Assembly: GCA_003427395.1 (NCBI GenBank)
Contig: BFEA01000207.1
Span: forward strand, 2,152,647 to 2,179,280
Length of the DNA stretch: 26,634 nucleotides
Direction of reading: 5' to 3'
From: Chara braunii
Taxonomy: Eukaryota; Streptophyta; Charophyceae; Charales; Characeae
Shown: in pieces, positions 1 through 8,339 of the stretch
Position numbering within the stretch: position 1 is the first letter of the stretch
Layout of the letters: each line of letters opens with the position of its first letter
Position numbers and translations under genes: made by a program
Notes under the pieces: model-generated
What the model was told of the DNA's origin: nothing
What the model saw: the letters and a program-made list of their open reading frames with translations, nothing else
Databases searched by the model: none

Positions 1-147
1 CGCCTATCATCATCACCAGTCAGAACCCAGCAGACCAACCAGTGACTCACGCCCTCTACTCTCCCACCACAGACCCTAGCTGTATTTTTAAGGTGCATCG
101 AGACGCTTATCATCATTATCAGTTGATCGTGACCTCCTCTCAACCCT

Positions 148-400
148 ATGGTTGTGTATGTGTGTATGTCCGTTGAAACATAGAAGTGTGCCCGTAGGCT
201 ATATGTATGTTTTTTTTTTTGTATGTTGCTCCCCACCATGGAGCATCTGCGAAGTGCGTACTGAGTACTGGTGAGAGGTGCTCCTACCACCTCCACTAGT
301 ATATGTATGAGTGTGTGTACCTTAAGCTATATATGTATGTATAGTATGTGTGTATGGATTGTGCTATCTGGGGTAGTATCTCATTGTGTGTGTGTATGTG
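148..400. repeat. TG/TATG-rich low-complexity sequence
   Basis: Repeated TGTGTATG, TATATGTATG and TGTGTGTATG words with a T-run near 211-222. On the minus strand this reads as CA-rich sequence with an A-run, so it could include the tail of the minus-strand SINE-like unit whose head lies at 431-508. Open frames here are artefacts of low complexity; I see no gene in 1-430. Confidence 0.6.
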
Positions 401-430
401 GTAGAGACAGGTCTATCTGGACAGGACCCC

Positions 431-508
431 CCCAAAGTCCGGAACCGGACTCGAACCTATGACCCACAGTATCAAATTGGAGGGTTCTACCACTTGTACT
501 ACTGTGAG
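431..508 (-). mobile_element. tRNA-like RNA polymerase III promoter (SINE head or tRNA-derived repeat)
   Basis: Read on the minus strand, this stretch has a box A-like TAGTACAAGTGG and, about 40 nt downstream, an exact box B GGTTCGAGTCC. That is the spacing of a tRNA internal promoter. The ends do not form a 7-bp acceptor stem and the anticodon arm is poor, so I do not call a functional tRNA. A minus-strand A-run lies about 220 bp downstream (211-222), as expected for a SINE tail. A second tRNA-like head occurs about 300 bp away at 737-819 in the same orientation. Family membership cannot be decided from one window. Confidence 0.4.
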
Positions 509-736
509 AAGTGGATATAATGTGTGTAGTGTCTGGACTGGGGGAGATCATCAGAGCGATCGAAGCCAACAACAACCAGCAACCAATGTGAAAACTAGAC
601 CAGCATACAACACTCATGGACTGACCCCCTGGGTGGTGCACAGGCAGTGTCTGTAATAGTACCATGCGTCAGCCCAGGGGAGTGTGTGTCCAGTCGTGCG
701 TCATTCTAACGCCCTGTCGGTGTCCATGCGCGAGGC

Positions 737-819
737 TGCGGAATTTTGAACCCACAACCTCATACCACAATGCGTATTTCCAACCGGTGCTCTAACCACT
801 GGGCTACATGTCAGGAGAG
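737..819 (-). mobile_element. second tRNA-like promoter head (degenerate SINE)
   Basis: The minus strand carries TAGCCCAGTGGTTAGAGC, a textbook D-arm/box A, followed by a degraded box B (GGTTCAAAATTCC, with two extra bases). The orientation is the same as the 431-508 head, and the roughly 300-bp spacing suggests two SINE units in a row or a dimeric unit. It is not a working tRNA, because the T-arm and acceptor stem do not pair. Confidence 0.4.
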
Positions 820-1011
820 GAATCAGCATCTAAGCCTGATTTTTGTGAGGCTACAAAGGGCCCAATGCTCTCATACATTGAACCCTTTATTGATGCGCCC
901 TTATCAAAGGAGGAGCATGACCAGCTCCGTTCTCTTCATCTTCACTAAAGCAGAAAAAGAAGAAAAGGTCAGAATTGATCATGCTCAAGCCTCAAATTAA
1001 CAGAACCAGAA

Positions 1012-1380
1012 CAAAGGTTCTACTTCACTGTGGAGCAACCAGGAACTTCATTTCAGTAAACAGAGTTCGGAAACTCCATTTGGGTCTGAAGGTTTCAGAC
1101 CTTGAGCATTCTCTGGAGATTCGGGTAGGTAACTCACAATTTGTCTAAGTTCGACAAGTGAAGAGAGTTGTATCGGTCCCTTTGATGAGAAAGGGGAACT
1201 TAGACAATCTCTAAATTTGCACGACTTCCCTCACCTTCCCTTTGATCTAGTCCTGAGTCTGAAGTGACTGAAGGTCACTAATCCTTCAATTGACTGGGCC
1301 ATGCCCAATGTTCAATTGAAGAATCCACAGGGTGAGCTAAGACAATGTGTCTCAGTTACTGATCACCATCCTAAAACAAG
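1012..1380 (+). pseudogene. Element A: degraded Ty3/gypsy aspartic protease
   Basis: A retroviral-type protease reading begins around 1017 with the motif HCGATRNFIS, where the family has D(S/C)GAT followed by xxFI. The catalytic Asp codon is His (CAC, 1026-1028), so the enzyme is dead. Downstream is a residual second motif (DLVLSLK, then a stop at 1265-1267) matching the family's LGLxWL. The stop is most simply TGG changed to TGA. Another stop at 1146-1148 (TAA) and at least one frameshift break the reading. It leads directly into the reverse-transcriptase half at 1381. Upstream gag is not recognisable. 900-1010 has coding-like but broken sequence. Confidence 0.65.
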
Positions 1381-1968
1381 TTGTTATTGCCTGAAAGCCA
1401 GGGAGTTTACAACTCGTCTAAGGAGACTAACCATGAGAATTTGTTTGTGGCTTATGTCACTCAAACGGATCTAGACGCCTCCCCTTCCCGGATTGATTTT
1501 TCCATTCAACAGGTGGTTGATGAGTTTGTTGATTTGGCTCAAGAGCCTATGGGACTTGTCCGTAGGCAAACCAAGAACCACATCCAAATTTTGCCTCACT
1601 CTACCCCTCCCAAGGGACGAGTCTACAGGATCTCAACAACTGAACTAGATGAGTTGAGAAAAAAGTTAGAATCCTTCACATAGAAGGAATGGATCAGGCC
1701 TACTTGCTCTGAGTATGTGGCACTAGTTCTCTTTGTTCGAAAGGGAAATGGTGAGCTTAGAACGTGCATAGACTACAGAGGCCTGAACAAGATCACTAGG
1801 AAGAGTTTTGAGCCCTTGCCTACGATCGATGACTTGTTGGATATGGTGCAGGCTGCAAAATCTTCAGCAAAATTGATATGAAATCCGGGTATCATCAGAT
1901 CGAAATGCCTGAACAGGATGTGCACAAGACAACCTTTAAAACCCAGTATGACAACTATGGGTATCTGA
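1381..1968 (+). pseudogene. Element A: reverse transcriptase, N-terminal half
   Basis: The reading begins with a linker, then ELDELRKKLESF, the entry to the Ty3/gypsy reverse transcriptase. It continues with LRTCIDYRGLN (fingers), PTIDDLLD, and after a frameshift near 1860, SKIDMKSGYHQIEM (palm motif) and KTTFKTQYDNYGYL. A TAG stop interrupts at 1681-1683. The domain stops abruptly at 1968, where a solo LTR is inserted, and resumes at 3116 with MPFGLCN. Across the insertion the reading frame continues, so the split is clean. The element is a chromovirus by its chromodomain at 4369. Confidence 0.8.
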
Positions 1969-2426
1969 TGTAATGAACCCAGATCGTGAACACAGTTGTC
2001 AACAATGCAAGTCCAGATAGATGTCAACAGCTGATGAGAACCAATAATCAAGATAGTGTCCAGACAGAATAAGACGAGATAATCATTCACAGACGAAGAA
2101 GAGAGGAGGGAGGATAGACAAAGGAGAGGAAGTAAATACAATGCCCACTTCTGCTTCGGGCTCCCTCCTCCAACTCCACTTTGGTAATCAACAGTCTGAA
2201 CGAGTATCTGAAGTAATTTCAATGTGCCACGTGGCACTTCTAGTTAGTCCCTCATCAGCTCTGGAGCAATGTCATCATGAAGACCACCATGTACGTATCA
2301 CGATCTCTCCACAGTCCTGATCTTACTCTCCCTCGCAACCAGTCACCTCATGTAAGTAGTGTGGACAATGCCACTTTAGCAGACGAGACAGGTGGCATAT
2401 GCCACATCATCAATGAAGACCAAGAA

Positions 2427-2599
2427 CAGCGCCACGTAGATAGGAGCAGCGCCACATCATCATACCACATAGACCATGGGCAGCGCCACATATACCGGAG
2501 GCAGCGCCACATCAGCATGCCATGTAGACCAGAGGCAGCGCCACATCAGCATGCCACGTAGACCATAGGCAGCGCCACATAAACCAGAGGCAGCGCCAC
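2427..2599. repeat. irregular tandem repeat in the solo LTR
   Basis: The word CAGCGCCAC occurs seven times, starting at 2427, 2447, 2481, 2502, 2536, 2570 and 2591. Spacings are 20, 34, 21, 34, 34 and 21 bp. The longer unit adds ATCAGCATGCCACGTAGACC-like sequence. It may be an LTR enhancer-type repeat, but no factor is identifiable. Confidence 0.75.
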
Positions 2600-2982
2600 G
2601 TCAGCATGCCTGGCGCACAATGCCAGTGTCGCCTCTCCCTCATGTCTTCGTCCGCAGCTCTGATGCACAGCCAACGTCCAGCCAGCGTAGCACTAGCATA
2701 ATGCCAACGTCAAGTCAAAGTGAAGCCAGCGTTGAATCAGCATAGCAAGACTGAATGTCGATTCCCTGTAGACCCCAGCTTATGTAGTGTTTGACTCGGA
2801 GGTCTGGCCTCCAGTCCACGAGTCACAGTCGTCCAGATTGACCCGCCGTCGAAGGTCTGGATCGCGTACAGTTGCAGTTTTCCACTTGGCTTGGAAGTTG
2901 TCCGGGTACCTGCATACAAATACGTGTGTGTGCTTGACCGGCGGCCTGGGCTGGGTACACATTGATTTTGACCTTTGGAAAT

Positions 2983-3010
2983 CCGGCAGTTGACTACGGT
3001 CAACTGCCGG
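2983..3010. other. 12-bp perfect hairpin near the solo-LTR end
   Basis: CCGGCAGTTGAC (2983-2994) and GTCAACTGCCGG (2999-3010) are exact reverse complements around the 4-nt loop TACG. It lies 105 bp inside one LTR terminus, where R/U5 or U3 signals would be expected. Role unknown. Confidence 0.75.
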
Positions 3011-3115
3011 GCGTCCAGGCCCTGTAGCAGACTTAGGGCCTTTGCCCCCTTATATGGCCTGGACTGAGGGTTGCCGCGTTTGGCCCTCAGACGACATATG
3101 GCATGGGTTATTGCA

Positions 3116-3530
3116 CTGATCATGCCATTTGGTTTATGCAATACATCGGGTAGCTTCGAGACTGAAATGAATCGCATTTTCATACCATATCTAGATAAGT
3201 TTGTTGTGGTGTAAATAGATTATATTTTGCTGTTCAGCAAAACTGCTGAAGACCATGCTGATCATCTCCGAAAGATTCTGCAGATTCTGAGAGAGAACAA
3301 ATATAAAATCAACAAGGAAAAATCATATTTTGGTGTCTCTTCGGTTGTGGATTTGGGGCATGTGTTTTTTTGCTGATGACCTCTTCCCAGAATCCTCAAA
3401 GGTTGTTGCTGTCAAGGACTGGCCACAACCACAGACAGTCAAAGACATCAGGTCTTCCATGAGTCTATCATCCTACTATAGAAAATTCATAAGGAACTTT
3501 TATACTATTGCCACTCTCTGACTAACCTGT
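3116..3530 (+). pseudogene. Element A: reverse transcriptase, C-terminal half
   Basis: The reading resumes after the solo LTR with MPFGLCNTSGSFE and continues through the catalytic region and thumb (HADHLRKILQIL, NKYKINKEKSYFG, then VKDIRSSMSLSSYYRKFI). The catalytic YxDD box at 3212-3223 reads stop-Ile-Asp-Tyr, so both the Tyr and the second Asp are lost and the polymerase cannot work. A further TGA follows near 3375. The sequence then passes directly at about 3540 into the middle of integrase; RNase H is missing. Confidence 0.8.
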
Positions 3531-3760
3531 TGGCTAAGGATGTTAAAACCACGCCACGTAGGATGAGACAGGTAATGGTTTGCATTGAAAGATTCTCTAA
3601 GTATGATGAGTTTATCCCCTTACCCGATGAGGCCAGAGTACCTCTGGTCAAAGAGTTTTTTTGTGACAGGTGGGTGAATGTCCATGGGTGCCCATCCTCC
3701 ATTGTCAGTGACAAAGAACCTAGATTCTGCAGCGATGACTGATAGTCTTTCCGCAAAGAC
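3530..3760 (+). pseudogene. Element A: integrase catalytic core remnant
   Basis: After a few residues of reverse-transcriptase connection (TNLLAKDVKT) the reading jumps into the integrase core: ERFSKYDEFIPLP, then VKEFFCDRWVNVHG and SIVSDKEPRFCSD, which carries the second catalytic Asp of the DDE triad. RNase H, the HHCC zinc domain and the first catalytic Asp are absent, implying an internal deletion of roughly 1 kb or more relative to family layout. The frame ends in TGA at about 3742. Confidence 0.75.
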
Positions 3761-4368
3761 TATCTACATTCCAGACTGAACATGACCTCTGGGAGACATC
3801 CTGAAGCCAATGGACAGGCTGGAGTAATGAACCAAAACCTATTTCAGCTGCTGCGTTCTGTCATTACACCTGATCAGTAGGACTGGGACAAACATCTGTC
3901 CAGGGCGCAACTGATGTATAATACTTTTGTTCATACCACTACAGGTTTTACACCCTATAGGCTGCACTTTGCCAGAGAGGCCAGACAACCACTGAATGAT
4001 CTAATTGACAATTCTAAGCCTAAACTAACTCGTGGGACTGCAGAGCTTACCAAGAGTTATGAGAAAGACCTAGAGAAAGCTAGAACTAATATGTTCCAGG
4101 CCAAAATAGAATGATCGATCATGCTGACAAGCATCGCTCTCCCTCCACTATACGGCCCGGTCACTGGGTCTGGGTGAAAAGAGTTGTTGCCTGTTTACTG
4201 TGGCCCATGGCAGGTGCTTGATACTGTGGGGGCAGATTCATTTGGGCCTTCCAACGTACTTGTTGTACCCCCTCACATCAAGACCTATCCAGTCTTCCAT
4301 GCTTCAAAGCTGCTGCCTTCCAGACAAGCCACCACAGTTTGGACCTCCAATCCCTGGAAAGGGGTATG
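3761..4368 (+). pseudogene. Element A: integrase C-terminal part with GPY/F-like module
   Basis: The reading gives TSGRHPEANGQAGVMNQ, the region of the third catalytic residue. The family has Glu after GQ(T/A); here it is Gly, so the triad is broken. Next come a TAG at about 3878 (TGG expected in W-DWD), LMYNTFVHTTTGFTPY, a basic helical stretch, a frameshift near 4110, and then CGPWQVLDTVG ... VPPHIKTYPVFHASKL, the GPY/F module that precedes the chromodomain in chromoviruses. Confidence 0.75.
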
Positions 4369-4440
4369 AAGTTGAAAGCATAGACGACCAGTGGGGCATA
4401 GGCCCCGATTGTGAATACCTTGTGAAGTTTTGTTTCCAAC
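4369..4440 (+). pseudogene. Element A: chromodomain remnant
   Basis: In the +1-shifted frame the sequence reads GYEVESIDDQW, a short gap, then CEYLVKF. This matches the chromodomain pattern YEVExIL...(E)YLVKWKGY, which recognises methylated histone H3 and steers integration of chromoviruses. The third aromatic segment is lost to a frameshift. It places element A in the chromovirus branch of Ty3/gypsy. Confidence 0.65.
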
Positions 4441-4640
4441 CTCACACTTGTTCCGGGGACCTGTCACTTGTTGGGAGTCTGCTGTTTAGGCTTAGACCAC
4501 TAGGCCTTGTTTTTTAATTTATTTTTTCGTCTTTTCTGCACTTAAGTGGTAGGTGTAGGCCCGTTGCTTTCTTTTAGTGGGGGTCTTTTCCCTTTTTGCC
4601 AGTTCCTAGTCTAGATTCAGGGAGGCTGTGATCAGACCTA

Positions 4641-4745
4641 CCGTCTTCAGCCAAATACAACATACGGTCATTATCGCTGTATCTGGATTCGAAATTGCCC
4701 CAAATACGGCTATAATGGCCGTACGTTGTATTCAGGTGAAAACAG
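4641..4745. mobile_element. hairpin MITE with TA flanks
   Basis: About 42-bp terminal inverted repeats (4641-4682 and 4704-4745) surround a spacer of about 20 bp. The left arm starts CCGTCTTCAGCCAAATACAA; the reverse complement of the right end starts CTGTTTTCACCTGAATACAA. The arms match at most positions and continue through ACATACGGTCATTAT versus ACGTACGGCCATTAT. TA dinucleotides flank both ends (4639-4640 and 4746-4747), as expected for Tc1/mariner-type (Stowaway-like) insertion. It has no coding capacity. A hairpin RNA locus is the alternative. Confidence 0.65.
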
Positions 4746-4749
4746 TAGG

Positions 4750-5640
4750 CAGTAGGCTGTAGAGTCGTGGAAGTCGAATCCGCAAAAGTGTCAAGAGCAA
4801 TTTTTCAGCGGGTTCTTTTTCCATTTTTCTTTTCACGAGTGAGGGAGGAGAGTTCGTGTTGCTTTGAGCTGCGCTATTATTCCAGGCAGTGCAGCATCTT
4901 CATATGGAGTGAGGACTGGCGGCCATATCTGGCATGTCCCTGCTATTAGCAGGAGGGTCGGGCCTTCGGGGTTTCAGCGCCATAGGTGCCCCCTCTCCTA
5001 CTGATCCCGTCTCCTCCTGTGCCCGTTCGTGAGTCTTCTTCGAAGTGGCAGGCAACTCCCTTCCGCTGTGTTGTTCTTCGTCTTCTTCATCCAGGGAGCT
5101 ACTCTCCCCTGTTGAGCTGACACTTCCTCTGCAGTGGGCATCATGATTGGACTGCTGAGCACCGTGTTGGGTTCAGGAGGGTTGGGGCCGACTGGTGGGC
5201 TTGATAGGTTGGGCGCAGACCTGCGCCATAGCTAGAGCTTGACTTGAGGGAGGAAGAAGACGACTACCTGTTCGATGGAACTTTTGTAAATAATTGGTTT
5301 CCGGGTGTTAATAACGTGGTTGGGATTCTTGAGAAAAACCGTGCGTTGATTGGCTGGAGGGAGCGGGATATTAATGGGAATTGATTAATTTCAATTCTAT
5401 TTTTGTTTGAAGTGCTTCCACTGTGTATTCTCTCATCCGGTGTCGTGTGAATTGCTCTCTCTAAGATCTCTTGCCATTGCGCATGTGTATGGGAACGTGT
5501 GGATGCCATGATGTACCTCGTTTCAATCAGGCACATAACAAATAAGCCATGCTGCTAATTTCAGTGATCCACTCGGGCCTTTCATGACCAAGAGAAACCA
5601 GCGTGTTTCTTCCTTCTTCTGACCACATCCTGCCTTCCTT
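4750..5640. other. unassigned sequence after element A
   Basis: No recognised gene. 4795-4850 is T-rich. On the plus strand a short open frame at 5232-5384 follows a stop and encodes an acidic stretch (LREEEDDYLFDGTF) then VVGILEKNRALIGW; it looks protein-like but has no ATG and no family I recognise. On the minus strand 4910-5180 contains an open acidic reading (SSSLDEEDEEQ). Either could be an exon or a transposon fragment. A 3' LTR for element A is not identifiable. Confidence 0.3.
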
Positions 5641-5692
5641 CTCTAATCTAAGAGGAGGTAGCTGCAGATGTGGGATCTTATGCATTGCTTCA

Positions 5693-6330
5693 AAAGTACA
5701 TCTGGGTTGCGTGTTTGGCTGAATACATGCTCATTCTGCTCTTCCATGACGATGCTCAGTGAAATCAATCTCAAGACTTGAGCCAAGTACACCCAATGTT
5801 CTGCTTCCTTGTTTTCCTCTGTGAGTACCCCTGTAGAGTCCATCCCTCGGACCAAGCCAGGGCCAAAGTACATCTGGGATGCTTGTTTGGCTGAATACAT
5901 TCTCATTCCGCTCTTCCATGACGATGCCCAGTGAAATCAATCTCAAGACTTGAGCCAAGTACACCCAATTTTCTGCTTCCTTGTTTTCCTCTGTGAGTAC
6001 CTCTGTGGAGTCCATCCCTCGGACCAAGCCAGGGCTGGACCTGTTCACTTCTGCCAACGCTTACGCCACCATGACCAGATTCTTCGAGAGAAAGGGCAGT
6101 CAAGCCACAAGCTGAATACATGCTCGTTCCGCTCAACCCAGACGATGCCCAGTGAAATCAATCTCAAGACTTGAGCCAAGTACACCCAATGTTCTGCTTC
6201 CTTGTTTTCCTCTGTGAGTACCCCTGTAGAGCCCATCCCTCGGACCAAGCCAGGGCCGAACCTGTTCATTTCTCCCAACGCTTACGCCACCATGACCAAT
6301 TTTTTCGAGATAGGGCAGTCAAGCCACAAG
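5693..6330 (-). repeat. three tandem copies of a LINE C-terminal segment
   Basis: Three direct copies share GAATACAT(G/T)CTC...CAAGCCAGGGC. The anchor word falls at 5721, 5893 and 6114, giving periods of 172 and 221 bp; copy 1 lacks the last roughly 50 bp. On the minus strand each copy encodes VLTEENKEAE(H/N)WVYLAQVLRLISLGIV followed by (E/V)ERNE(H/N)VFS, and copies 2 and 3 are preceded by WLDCP(F/I)S. This resembles the end of a plant LINE ORF2: HLWxxCPxS zinc-binding tail followed by a W-ERN-VF helix. The differences between copies show the expansion is not recent. No copy is intact. Confidence 0.6.
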
Positions 6331-6488
6331 TGGCGTGTTGCTTCCCAAGCCCAGTTGAGCCTGGTGCATGTGGCAGAAATCTTCATGCCTCTTGAAGCCA
6401 CAACGACCGCTGAGGCTGTAACCAGCATTGATTGGAGCCAAAGAAGGCTCCCCATCTTTGCAATGACAGCTTTTTTATCGAGTCCCAA
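6282..6488 (-). pseudogene. LINE reverse-transcriptase zinc-binding (zf-RVT-like) tail fragment
   Basis: The minus-strand frame reads ISATCTRLNWAWEATRHLWLDCPISKKL. The spacing of Cys, His-Leu-Trp-x-x-Cys matches the zf-RVT domain at the C-terminus of plant non-LTR retrotransposon ORF2. The first Cys pair is not fully preserved. It continues into the tandem copies at lower coordinates. The upstream RT and endonuclease domains are not visible, so this is a 5'-truncated fragment. Confidence 0.5.
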
Positions 6489-6555
6489 TGTTTAAGCAAT
6501 ACATCTTCCTTTGAGCCTGATCATTTTCCTTTTCGTCAGCCACTGCAGAGGTTCC

Positions 6556-6660
6556 TTTTTTTTTATAGTAGATGGCTCCAATCTATTGGTGGGGAGCTGC
6601 ACCTGCTGGAAACCGGGTCCAGCGTCCCATTTACAAGATAACTAGGCAATAGTTGGTACC
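6556..6660 (-). mobile_element. 3' end of a LINE copy with short A-tail
   Basis: A segment at 6575-6640 matches 6926-6991 (inside the LINE insertion at 6827-7784) over about 66 bp with scattered substitutions; both contain ATTGGTGGGGAGC and GGAAAC(C/T)GGGTCC. Here it is followed on the minus strand by a 9-nt A-run (T-run at 6556-6564), consistent with a second, more truncated copy of the same family. Its target-site duplication was not found. Confidence 0.45.
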
Positions 6661-6826
6661 TCTTCACCCTCCTGCCGGGGCGCCAGGTATTATCCTCCTG
6701 CAATAGCACTGTTAACTATTCCTAAGATCAAGATCACTTGCTTACTCTAAACCATACCAACTCAAAGGAATTTTTGCGCGACTCCATTGCAGTATCCGAA
6801 CTCTATGGTGTGAAGTACAGGCATCT

Positions 6827-7784
6827 TTTTTTTTTTTAGTTTTTCTTTTTTTTTTGAAAATACCAGCGTCAGCCTGCTAGAGGAATTGATAAGAGCAGCT
6901 CCCTGTAGCAGACATGTCGCCGGGTGCTCCGATCGATTGGTGGGGAGCGTCACCTGCCGGAAACTGGGTCCATTGTCCCCTAGAAATACATATACTCGAC
7001 AACAGAGCTGCAGACGGCCCGCCAGCATTGATTGCCCAGGAGATCCAGGGGATTAACTGCGCAGGCCTTACAAAAGGCCCATGGGCGTGGGACAGGGGGC
7101 CAGGGGGAGGGACCGTCCTTCTGGGGGGGCCTTCAAAGAGAAACCGCCGCTCCTCCTCCCCTCCCGTCCCCACCTCAGGCTATAAACGTACGTCCTTGAG
7201 ATTCTTCCGGATGTGCCTTCAGTGGTCTTCTTGCAGAAATTCCACCATAGATAATGGGTGTGGGGGAAAAGGATCCGATAAGTCTGACGGGGGTTGCAGG
7301 GGGATACTGGGGTCCACTGATGTCCAATCGTGAAAGATCAGCCTGTTGTCCCTGGCGAAGTCCTCTTTTGACGGGTCCTCCTCGGCCGGGGGCACCCGAG
7401 CCGCATCCTCTGTCCAAACCACCTCTGCCATCCACCCTCCCTGCCTACCTCCCAGCCAATTGGTGCAGAATCAAGCAATGGCGGCCTCCAGGTCCTTCTT
7501 TGCGTGGAAAAGGTCCAACTTTTCCTTGACCGCCTGCCATTTGTTACTAATTCAGCTTGGATCATCTGATTAATTTGGTCCTCCACCTCTCCCGCCTCCA
7601 GCCTTGCATCATCCATCTCTACGACGCATCTTTGCCACCATAACGCCCACAGAACGGACCTTCTTCCTAGACGGAATATGTTCTCTGCAAAGCGTTCTCC
7701 TACTAGGCGAGGATAATAGCCTGTGAGGAGGGCCCTCCAGTCCCACAGCCATGGCAGGTCAGGGACCGTTTGCCACCAAATGTG
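6827..7784 (-). mobile_element. 5'-truncated LINE (or other retrocopy) with 15-bp target-site duplication
   Basis: The 15-mer GAAGTACAGGCATCT occurs at 6812-6826 and 7785-7799. Directly inside the left copy is a T-rich run (6826-6855: T-runs split by AG and C), the A-tail of a minus-strand retroposition. The 958-bp insert therefore carries the expected target-primed hallmarks. On the minus strand, 7790-7570 reads FHIWWQTVPDLPWLW, RALLTGYYPRLVGERF, LGRRSVLWALWWQRC and then an acidic helix, resembling the final helix of a LINE ORF2. A stop near 7475 and frameshifts follow. A mutated 3' UTR-like stretch completes it. A processed host transcript is the main alternative. Confidence 0.7.
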
Positions 7785-7799
7785 GAAGTACAGGCATCT

Positions 7800-8032
7800 A
7801 TGTTGCAGACCTCCGTTTTCTTCTTTTCTGTAACAGTCCAATGCCATTTTGTGGGATCTAGTCTGAACTCAGACAATGACAAACCAAAACACTGGACTGT
7901 AGGGTGGATTACTCCATTTCTATCCGGATGAGTAGAAACTCCGCATTCAGACAAAACTGTTGTCTGTACTGGAACTCCATTCTCAAACCTTGAACGGATG
8001 GCCTCCTGGTACGAGGATTCCAGTTTCCAGAT
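7800..8032 (-). CDS. possible exon of an unidentified protein, abutting the LINE insertion
   Basis: The minus strand shows a strong acceptor-like ATTATTTTTCAG ending at 8033. An open frame from 8032 follows: IWKLESSYQEAIRSRF, ENGVPVQTTVLSECG, GVIHPTVQCFGLSLSEF, DPTKWHWTVTEKK. Its composition is protein-like, and the frame stays open for about 78 codons to the LINE target-site duplication. I do not recognise the family. If it is an exon, the LINE landed at its 3' edge (about 7799). The alternative is another part of a dead transposon. An additional open stretch at about 8150-8270 (minus; LQQVIDAIHLTGLLSYRPVKL) could be a neighbouring exon, but the phases I tried do not join. Confidence 0.3.
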
Positions 8033-8339
8033 CTGAAAAATAATGGGTATTCTACTATTCATACTATTCAACTGTGTTTATACTCGAGCATCTTCCATGT
8101 ACTATAGGTTCTGACTCTTCTGAGCCTACCCGCCCAAGTCTGCACCAGATATCGGAGGAAGGAGCTTTACCGGCCTGTAAGAGAGCAGTCCAGTGAGGTG
8201 GATGGCATCTATCACTTGCTGTAACCTGATACCTGCATGTCTCCTATAGGGGACTTTCTTTCGCCCTCAGTTCTGCTTCAGATAACCATTTTGCAATTTA
8301 TTTGTGAGGAACAAGCCCTCAAGTGGCCCTATCAGACAT

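Larger units (their letters stand above)
1969..3115. mobile_element. solo LTR inserted into element A reverse transcriptase
   Basis: This 1147-bp block interrupts a recognisable reverse transcriptase. It starts TGTAATGAACCC and ends GGGTTATTGCA: TG...CA termini with a short imperfect inverted repeat (TG[T/C]AAT[G]AACCC). It is flanked by the 4-bp direct repeat CTGA (1965-1968 and 3116-3119), as left by LTR-retrotransposon integration. Removing the block plus one CTGA rejoins the conserved GYL-x-MPFG motif in frame. There is no internal coding sequence, and I see no second short LTR inside it, which argues for a solo LTR (recombination product) over a TRIM. Orientation is unknown. Open frames inside are not conserved genes. 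Confidence 0.8.

Noticed and set aside
431-508. Functional tRNA gene
   Set aside because: Box A and B are present but acceptor and anticodon stems do not pair.
1773-2237. Minus-strand open frame crossing into the solo LTR
   Set aside because: Antisense to the reverse transcriptase, then into LTR sequence; no conserved motif.
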